A stretch of 64,000 bases of DNA, taken from positions 224,510 through 288,509 of the forward strand of contig NZ_SMNQ01000008.1 of assembly GCF_004353505.1 (NCBI RefSeq), written 5' to 3'. Under the pieces are notes generated by a model. The model was not told where the DNA came from, ran no database searches, and saw only the letters and a list, made by a program, of their open reading frames with translations. Of the stretch, positions 58,801 through 64,000 are shown in pieces; the first letter of the stretch is position 1, and every line of letters begins with the position of its first letter. The stretch is from Streptomyces sp. WAC05374 (GTDB lineage: Bacteria > Actinomycetota > Actinomycetes > Streptomycetales > Streptomycetaceae). Both the position numbers and the translations under genes were made by a program.

Positions 58801-60330
58801 CTAGGCGTGGATCGGGGGTACGTCGTAGCGGCTGACGGCCAGGTACGTCTCCGGCGTCGCCGCTTCGAGAAGACCCTCGTCACCCTGCAGATCAAGCATG
58901 GGTTCCTCGGGACGGCGCAGCAGGTCGCTCCAGTCGCTCGTCGCACCCCGCTCGTAGGCTGCACGGAGCAGGGGGCGCAGCCGAGGACGGGCTTCCTCCT
59001 GTTGCTCGCGGAAGATCCGCCGTCGGGTGAGTCGCTGTTCTTCCTGAGCTTCCTCGCTGAGCCCCGAGTCGTCGGCCAGCTGGTCCTCGGCGCGCAGCCC
59101 CGGGGTGCGGCGGGCGATGGCGAGGTCTTCCTCGTGGAGGCGCTCGCAGGCGGCGAACAGCTTCCGGGACATGCCGAGGTGGACCTCGGTACCGGGAATG
59201 CGGCAGGTGAGGAAGTCGTCGAGCCCCATGGAGCGGATCCCGGCGCGCAGGGTGTGCTGCTCGACGTGGGGCGCCACTCCGCGGGCGTCGGCCCGCATGG
59301 CGAGCGTGAGGGTGTCGTCTTCCAGGGGGGTGGTCAGGCCGGAGCGCCGGTGACGGGAAGTGCGGTCGGCAGGCACAGGCACCGTGCGCAGCTGGGAGGA
59401 GGGAGCGGACCGCAGCGCCAGGTAGGCGAGCATCTGGGCGCGGGCCGCGCCGATGAGCGCGTCGTCGCTGTCGCCGAGGCGGTCTTCGAGGTTCCCCGGG
59501 CCCGCTTCGTCGTCGGGGTCGGATCCGGCTGGGGGGAGGGGCGGCAGGCCGGGGTGCAGGTCGTGGTCGATGGTGAGGAAGAGGTCGTCTCCGGGCCGCA
59601 CGGAGGCTCCGACCAGTACGGTGCGGTGCGCGTACGAGCCGAGGATCTTGCTGCCGGCCTCCAGTTGCGCCCATCCCTTGCGGAGCGCGCCGACGCCGAC
59701 GGCACCGCCCTTGGCCTCGATAAGCCAGTACATCTCCTCCGTCTCGTGCCGTCCCCACAGGTCGGGCAGCTTCGTCTTCGGGTCCTTGAAGGTTTCGCTC
59801 AGGGCGGGGATGGGGCCGCCGAGTTCGAGGTGTTCGGTCTGCCCGAGGCCGAGCAGCGAGCGGCAGGCCCACTCGGTCATCGTCATGCCCAGCCGGTAGG
59901 CGGCGGCGTTCTTCGCCGTGCGCTCGGTTCCGTGCGCGTAGACCGGGTTCAGGGTCAGGCGCCGACCCTTGGCGCCCGGTACGGGGTGCCGGGGCTCGAC
60001 GGGGTGCGCGCCGAGGTAGGCGTACAGCGGGGCGACCCGGGCGACGAGTTCTCCGTGCGCGTACTGCGGCTGGTTCTGCAGGTGCGGGGTGACGTCGCGG
60101 CCGACCTCGGTGGCGGCCTTGATGATCTCGCGCCACGTGGTGGTCGGGGCGTACCAGCCATCCGCTGCCGGGAACCCGTCCGACCCGGTCCACGCCTTGT
60201 GCTCGGCCGTCCGCCACTGCCTCTTGGGCTTGTCCGCGGGCCCGTTACGGAACAGGACCGGTATGTCGAAGCTGTCGGCGTAGGTGAGCGGCGGCTCGTC
60301 GGGGACGTGTGCGGGGATCATGGGGTCCAT
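58801..60330 (-). CDS. Large protein with PD-(D/E)XK-like motif
   Basis: 509 residues. LPDLWGRHETEEMYWLIEAKGG (about 188-209) has the P-D-(x)n-E-x-K spacing of a restriction-type nuclease core, with a preceding helix and following alpha/beta elements. The rest includes TTTWREIIKAATEVGRDVTPHLQNQPQYAHGELVARV and an acidic helical C-terminal half. Candidate defence nuclease by motif and position between a HEPN-like gene and the retron; no experimental analogue recognised. ATG 60330. Confidence 0.6.
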   Translation of the reverse strand: MDPMIPAHVPDEPPLTYADSFDIPVLFRNGPADKPKRQWRTAEHKAWTGSDGFPAADGWYAPTTTWREIIKAATEVGRDVTPHLQNQPQYAHGELVARVAPLYAYLGAHPVEPRHPVPGAKGRRLTLNPVYAHGTERTAKNAAAYRLGMTMTEWACRSLLGLGQTEHLELGGPIPALSETFKDPKTKLPDLWGRHETEEMYWLIEAKGGAVGVGALRKGWAQLEAGSKILGSYAHRTVLVGASVRPGDDLFLTIDHDLHPGLPPLPPAGSDPDDEAGPGNLEDRLGDSDDALIGAARAQMLAYLALRSAPSSQLRTVPVPADRTSRHRRSGLTTPLEDDTLTLAMRADARGVAPHVEQHTLRAGIRSMGLDDFLTCRIPGTEVHLGMSRKLFAACERLHEEDLAIARRTPGLRAEDQLADDSGLSEEAQEEQRLTRRRIFREQQEEARPRLRPLLRAAYERGATSDWSDLLRRPEEPMLDLQGDEGLLEAATPETYLAVSRYDVPPIHA

Positions 60331-60480
60331 GGGGATAACCCTGGCACGGGCCTGGGCTCTCCCCGGGGCCGGGCGGCGGGCTGCTGCTCGGCATGGCTCT
60401 TGGGTCATGGAGCAGTTGCGGCCATGACCCATGGCGGCTGGTGGTGTCGGCCTGCCCCCCGTCTCCTCACGTTGTACCGC

Positions 60481-61794
60481 TCACGGTCGGTCGGGCCAGA
60501 AGATCGACGAGGGGAGTCGGACGGAGGGCAGGTGCACCGCCTGGATCGGTCCCAGAGCGGCGGCAGCAGCACGAAGGGCTTCGTCGTAGGTGCCGGAGCC
60601 AAGGACCTCAGCAGAGCAGGCAGGACAGTCTCCGGGGCGGCGGGCGTGACCAGCGCTGCGATCTGCGGAGCCTCGGACGTGCGCGAAGGCGTCGTCGGGA
60701 AAGTCTGCCCGCACGGCATGCCAGACCCCGACCCGTTCGGCGTCGGGCAGCCCGGCCGCCACCGCCGGCCGCATCGGCGGCAGCAGGCGCCCGTGGTCCT
60801 GGACGAGGAACACCCGGTCGGTGAAGTCGACGCTGTCCCCCTCGGGGCGCTCCTGCTCCAGCCACGCCCGGGCCTCCTCGCGGGTGCCCGGGCACCACAG
60901 GTAATCCGTCGGGAACCGTGTGGTGTCGTAGCGGGTGTCGAACTCCGCCCAGTGAGCGTCATTCCAGCGACTGCCCGGGATGAAGGGGATGGCCCGTACC
61001 ACGACGTACTGGTACTCGTCGCTCTCGTGATCTTCCATGGCGTTGGGGGCGGTGAGCGCGCCGGCGGGTTCCATCCGTGCCCGCCCGGAACCGTTCCAGC
61101 TCAGCACGGTGATCTCCCGGTGCAAGGGTGCCGGGTACAGGCGCCCATCGGGGGTGGCCTGCCCCCACAGCTGGTTGATCAGCTCCGCCAGATCCCGCAC
61201 CGTTCGGGCCGCCCCGACGGGGGTGTCGACATGGTGGCCGGAGGGATGGGCAACGTAGTTACGCAGCTTGGCCAGCGCGTCTTCGACCGCGCGGCTGCGC
61301 CGCCCGCGGAGCAGACCCGCCGTACGCGCCCACACACGGAGCCCGTGCAGCATCCCGTTGAACTCGATGGCGTTGGAGTCGACGACCAGCTTCGCGCGTT
61401 GCCGCGTCATCCTGTCCGCGCGCTTCTTGACGTCGTCGTACGACGTGACGGTGTAGGAAACGTCCGGGGCCTGGGGGAGACGGAACGTGATGGTGCCGGA
61501 GCACCACTCCATGAAGCGGTCGCGCAATGCCTGCTCGTAGATGAGGAGCGCCTGGTCGCCGACCATGGTGTACACGTCGTAGCACAGCACGCCATAGGCG
61601 AAGACGGTGCGAAGCCGCTCGAAGGAGTCGCGTGTTCCTGCCGCGACGCCCTCCGCCAAGTCGCAGTCGGCGATCTGCCGCTGCTGGAACTCCGTGGCGT
61701 CTTCGGGCCTCATACGGCCGCCGAGCCCACAGGGGTTGAACGCCAGAGACAGGTCGTCCGCAGCGCGCAGCTCCTCAAGCGGCCGGATCTCCAT
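60481..61794 (-). CDS. HEPN-like protein of unknown function
   Basis: 437 residues. The N-terminal half is helical and includes FERLRTVFAYGVLCYDVYTMVGDQALLIYEQALRDRFMEW, then LAKLRNYVAHPSGHH (about 174-188), with R-x4-H as in HEPN RNases and nucleic-acid-binding proteins. The C-terminal half has DRVFLVQDHGRLLPP and a C-x2-C pair. Whether it is an RNase is inference. ATG with GAGGAG upstream. Sits upstream of the PD-(D/E)XK-like gene on the same strand. Confidence 0.6.
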   Translation of the reverse strand: MEIRPLEELRAADDLSLAFNPCGLGGRMRPEDATEFQQRQIADCDLAEGVAAGTRDSFERLRTVFAYGVLCYDVYTMVGDQALLIYEQALRDRFMEWCSGTITFRLPQAPDVSYTVTSYDDVKKRADRMTRQRAKLVVDSNAIEFNGMLHGLRVWARTAGLLRGRRSRAVEDALAKLRNYVAHPSGHHVDTPVGAARTVRDLAELINQLWGQATPDGRLYPAPLHREITVLSWNGSGRARMEPAGALTAPNAMEDHESDEYQYVVVRAIPFIPGSRWNDAHWAEFDTRYDTTRFPTDYLWCPGTREEARAWLEQERPEGDSVDFTDRVFLVQDHGRLLPPMRPAVAAGLPDAERVGVWHAVRADFPDDAFAHVRGSADRSAGHARRPGDCPACSAEVLGSGTYDEALRAAAAALGPIQAVHLPSVRLPSSIFWPDRP

Positions 61795-62017
61795 GTACTT
61801 CTCCTCACGATGGGAAACGGGCCAGCTTGCACCTCCGGGCCTCTAGTTGGCCACCTCTTTCCTTCAGGTGACTTCGTGAGAGCGACGCGAAGGGGCGGAA
61901 GGCAACAGTTCGCCGGGGGCAGACAGGAAAGAGCGCGGAAAGACTGGCCAACGCGTTCGAGACCATGTCAACGTAGACGACCTTGCAAGAAACCCCAGGT
62001 CAAAGAGGTGATTGCCC

Positions 62018-62371
62018 GTGACCATGGCTCCCGTTGGCCCCGGATTCTCCACCACCATCGAGGCCCTCCGGCTGCGCGAGTGGCAGCTCGGGCCCGGCCA
62101 GCCCACGCTCGTGATGGATCAGTTCTCCGCCGACGACTTCAACCTGATCGTGGACGACCGTGCGGACGTGCACGTCAGCAGCAAGGACGGCCGCTTCTAC
62201 CTCGGCTGGTTCCCGCTCGGCCGTCCCGGTACCGACGGCGAAGGATGGAAGATCGCCGTCACCGGCACAGCCAAGGTGCGCGGCTACCACCTGTCCTTCG
62301 ACACCGAGACGCCGGCCGACATCGTCGCCGCCGCAGTGGCACGCGTGCTGGAAACCTCACGGCGGGTGTGA
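62018..62371 (+). CDS. DUF317-like single-repeat protein
   Basis: 117 residues. A single DUF317-like unit: ADDFNLIVDDRADVHVSSKDGRFYLGWFPLGRPGTDGEGWKIAVTG ... TPADIVAAAVARVLE. GTG 62018 with AGAGG upstream; TTG 62012 and ATG 62024 are alternatives. Confidence 0.62.
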   Translation: MTMAPVGPGFSTTIEALRLREWQLGPGQPTLVMDQFSADDFNLIVDDRADVHVSSKDGRFYLGWFPLGRPGTDGEGWKIAVTGTAKVRGYHLSFDTETPADIVAAAVARVLETSRRV

Positions 62372-62475
62372 CACCGCAGGGATCGGCCGGAGGTCCTCAC
62401 CGAGGGCGGCTCGCCGACACGGGACGGCAGCCCCGTACCACCGTTCACCGTTTTCCTCACACAAGGAGGCTGTTC

Positions 62476-62766
62476 GTGACGCATCCGGAGATGACCGTTG
62501 GCGAGCTCATCACCCGCCTGTCCGACTACGACCGGAACGCTCCGGTCCGCCAGGCCATGAACCCGTTCTTCCCCATGGCACACCGCCTCGCGCAGGTCAT
62601 GCAGTCCGTGGACGAGACCGGCCGGACCGTGGTCTACCTCGCGGAGGGGCGGGACGAGAACACACAGCTCGGCCATCTGCCGCCCGAGGTCGCCGTCGCC
62701 CTTGCCTGGCAGGGCCCCGTCCAGGCACCACCGCGCCGCCCTCGCCGAACTGCCGGCGGCAAGTAG
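62476..62766 (+). CDS. Small conserved protein
   Basis: 96 residues. VGELITRLSDYDRNAPVRQAMNPFFPMAHRLAQVMQSVDETGRTVVYLAEGRDENTQLGHLPPEVAVALAW. Resembles small proteins sitting next to DUF317 genes in Streptomyces. GTG with AAGGAGG upstream. Function unknown. Confidence 0.62.
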   Translation: MTHPEMTVGELITRLSDYDRNAPVRQAMNPFFPMAHRLAQVMQSVDETGRTVVYLAEGRDENTQLGHLPPEVAVALAWQGPVQAPPRRPRRTAGGK

Positions 62767-62781
62767 AACCGCATCAAGCCT

Positions 62782-63603
62782 TTGGAGGCGCCCCTGTACC
62801 CCGACTTCCCGCTCGACCCGTCCACCCCGCCCGGTGGTCAGCCCGCGTTCTGGGTCGGTCCCCGGCACCTGGCCGGTGACGACAAGCGCCTCTACGACAC
62901 CGTCGCCGACACGCTCGCCGGCCTGGGCTGGACGAGCCTGACGATCGTCCGCGGTCGCAACCAGCCGGACGAAGCAGATGAGGACCGACAGGTCCTGCGC
63001 AGCACCGTCCTGCACATCAGCCCCGACACCCTCCGGTGGGCCCAGTGGAGCCTGGCGGACGAGCCGTTCCACCTGGGGGATCTGCCGATCGCCTGGCAAG
63101 TCTCCGCCCGCGCGGACACGAGCAGCCCGCTCGCTCAGTGGTCGGCGTACTTCACCCCCGACGTCCCCGGCGAGTCCGTGGCCGACTTCCTCGTCGCGCT
63201 CGATGCCCGCGACCAGCCCGCCGTGCCGATCGCCGGGCCTGAGCTGGTCCTCGATGCCGTCGCTGCACATGGCTGGCTCCGCGACATCGACCAGCCCCAG
63301 GCGGCGGCGACGGACCCGACGTTCACCTCGCACATCAGCCTCGGCGAGGTGCCGCCCCTCATCCAGGACGCCGACCCGCGCGCCCTGACCACCGAGGCCG
63401 ACGAAGTGGGACCGGCTGGGTGGCAGGCGTGGGCCGAGCCCGCGCTCGGCGCACCGTGCCTGTGGGCGGTGTCCTTCGGCGCCAGCGTCCCGCACGATCT
63501 CGTCGCGGCCTTCGCCGCCTCCCTCAGCTCGACCGCACCGGTCCTGCGGCGGGTGCTGCCCGAGGCTACCCAGGAGCGGCTTCTGCGCGCCCCGGCCATC
63601 TAG
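62782..63603 (+). CDS. DUF317 domain protein (two repeats)
   Basis: 273 residues. FWVGPRHLAGDDKRLYDTVADTLAGLGW and SPLAQWSAYFTPDVPGESVADFLVAL form repeat 1; WQAWAEPALGAPCLWAVSFGASVPHDLVAAFAASL repeat 2. TTG 62782 begins inside its own GGAGG; CTG 62794 has GGAGG at a 5-base spacing and may be the true start. Confidence 0.7.
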   Translation: MEAPLYPDFPLDPSTPPGGQPAFWVGPRHLAGDDKRLYDTVADTLAGLGWTSLTIVRGRNQPDEADEDRQVLRSTVLHISPDTLRWAQWSLADEPFHLGDLPIAWQVSARADTSSPLAQWSAYFTPDVPGESVADFLVALDARDQPAVPIAGPELVLDAVAAHGWLRDIDQPQAAATDPTFTSHISLGEVPPLIQDADPRALTTEADEVGPAGWQAWAEPALGAPCLWAVSFGASVPHDLVAAFAASLSSTAPVLRRVLPEATQERLLRAPAI

Positions 63604-63636
63604 TGCCCTGCGCTCGTCCTCCTCACCGACGCATAC

Positions 63637-63672
63637 AGCCCGGCCTCTCCCGAAGGGAGGGTCGGGCCTTTT
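63637..63672 (+). terminator. Rho-independent terminator
   Basis: GC stem AGCCCGGCCTCTCCC / GGGAGGGTCGGGC (two G-U pairs) with a GAA loop, followed by TTTT, 36 bases after the stop codon of the DUF317 gene. Confidence 0.75.
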
Positions 63673-63890
63673 GCTGCTCGAGCCCGGTCTGTCCGTGCAC
63701 ACGATGCTGTCGCCGGCGGTCGGGCCCGGAGGCAGCAGTACGTCGGTGCCGGGATGAGGGCGCACGCTTTACCCGGCCGCCCGTGCGCATGGGGCTTCAC
63801 ACCCTGGGGGCCGGGTCAGGTGGCACGCGCTGCTCAGGGCGTGGGCTAATAGGCGGATGCCCCCGACCGAGAGGGACGCTGTTGGTTAAT

Positions 63891-63923
63891 TCCGCCCCGC
63901 TGGGCTTCATCCAGCGGGGCGGA
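63891..63923. repeat. Perfect inverted repeat at the transposase 3' end
   Basis: 13-bp stem TCCGCCCCGCTGG / CCAGCGGGGCGGA with a 7-base loop that contains the transposase stop codon (TCA at 63907-63909 on the plus strand). Could terminate the transposase transcript or be an end of the insertion sequence. Confidence 0.6.
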
Positions 63924-64000
63924 GTGCTGCAAAGGGTGAGGTCCGGGTGCGGGCGAGGGGTCTGCCGGTGAGCCAGGCGTCGATGCGGGTGAGGTTGATG
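63907..64000 (-). CDS. Transposase C-terminus, IS1182-like (partial at window edge)
   Basis: Only 30 codons are visible: INLTRIDAWLTGRPL followed by a basic/Thr-rich stretch ending in FAALRPAG. RIDAWLTGRPLARTRTS resembles the conserved C-terminal end of IS1182-family transposases (R-x-D-A-W-x-T-G-x-P). The rest is outside the window. Marks a mobile-element boundary or insertion. Confidence 0.55.
   Translation of the reverse strand, partial: INLTRIDAWLTGRPLARTRTSPFAALRPAG

Noticed and set aside
58807..62766. 1319-codon plus-strand open frame
   Set aside because: Gly/Arg/Val-rich antisense of two good minus-strand genes; its only coding-like part is the separate small gene at 62476-62766.
1..64000. 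CRISPR array
   Set aside because: No regularly spaced direct repeats seen; the three hairpin copies are about 20 kb apart and differ in orientation.
1..64000. tRNA or attachment site
   Set aside because: No cloverleaf-like sequence or long direct repeat was recognised by eye; a tRNA scan and self-dotplot would be decisive.

Overview
The window is high-GC actinobacterial DNA, almost certainly Streptomyces or a close relative. Codon third positions are strongly G/C, GTG and TTG starts are common, ATGA/GTGA start-stop overlaps are frequent, and many products belong to families seen mainly in Streptomyces (DUF317, SCO6880 type, DUF6233, DUF4913). Nearly all of it reads as accessory DNA: a large conjugative plasmid or integrated element with cargo and defence genes at its flanks. 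I see no tRNA, rRNA, CRISPR array, replication origin or clear attachment site, so the ends of the element are not defined.

Layout. 0.1-3.5 kb: a GmrSD-like DUF262/DUF1524 protein and a DUF91-like nuclease. 4-7 kb: a small peptide, a JmjC/cupin oxygenase, an aldo/keto reductase and a convergent APH-like kinase, possibly a peptide-modifying cluster. 7-39.6 kb: an almost unbroken minus-strand run that reads from 39.6 kb down to 7.1 kb. It holds the transfer apparatus (NlpC/P60 hydrolase, a small membrane protein, a VirB8-like protein, a VirB6-like SCO6881-type protein, a SCO6880-type protein, a VirB4 ATPase and, lower down, a VirD4-type coupling protein). It also holds a relaxase-like protein with a degenerate metal-binding motif, two linked DNA-modification-type genes, a DnaB-N-domain protein without a helicase domain, a glycosyltransferase, an MFS transporter and many small paralogous proteins. 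40-52 kb: a plus-strand run with an orphan adenine/cytosine-N4 methylase, DUF4913, a RelE-like protein, three tandem paralogues, winged-helix regulators, an MFS exporter, an ATP-grasp ligase and a sortase-type surface protein. 52-54.4 kb: LigC-like DNA ligase and a DUF6233 pair on the minus strand.

54.7-57.3 kb holds the most interesting locus, a complete retron. It has a phosphoribosyltransferase-like/winged-helix effector, a 225-nt msr-msd RNA with a 21-bp a1/a2 stem, and a retron-type reverse transcriptase, as in the class described as type III. The a1 arm overlaps the effector's stop codon. Beside it on the minus strand (57.4-61.8 kb) are three unrecognised proteins, one with a PD-(D/E)XK-like motif and one with a HEPN-like R-x4-H motif, so the right flank looks like a defence island. 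62-63.6 kb carries two more DUF317 proteins, and the window ends in the C-terminus of an IS1182-like transposase.

Three copies of a hairpin (core ATCGCCGGTT-loop-AACCGGCGAT with a conserved ACATAGC flank) lie near 3.66, 23.64 and 43.64 kb. The last two sit in the leaders of the two main gene runs, and may co-regulate the element or mark it as a repeat family. Several genes appear to start at near-cognate codons behind good ribosome-binding sites, and two show probable frameshifts.
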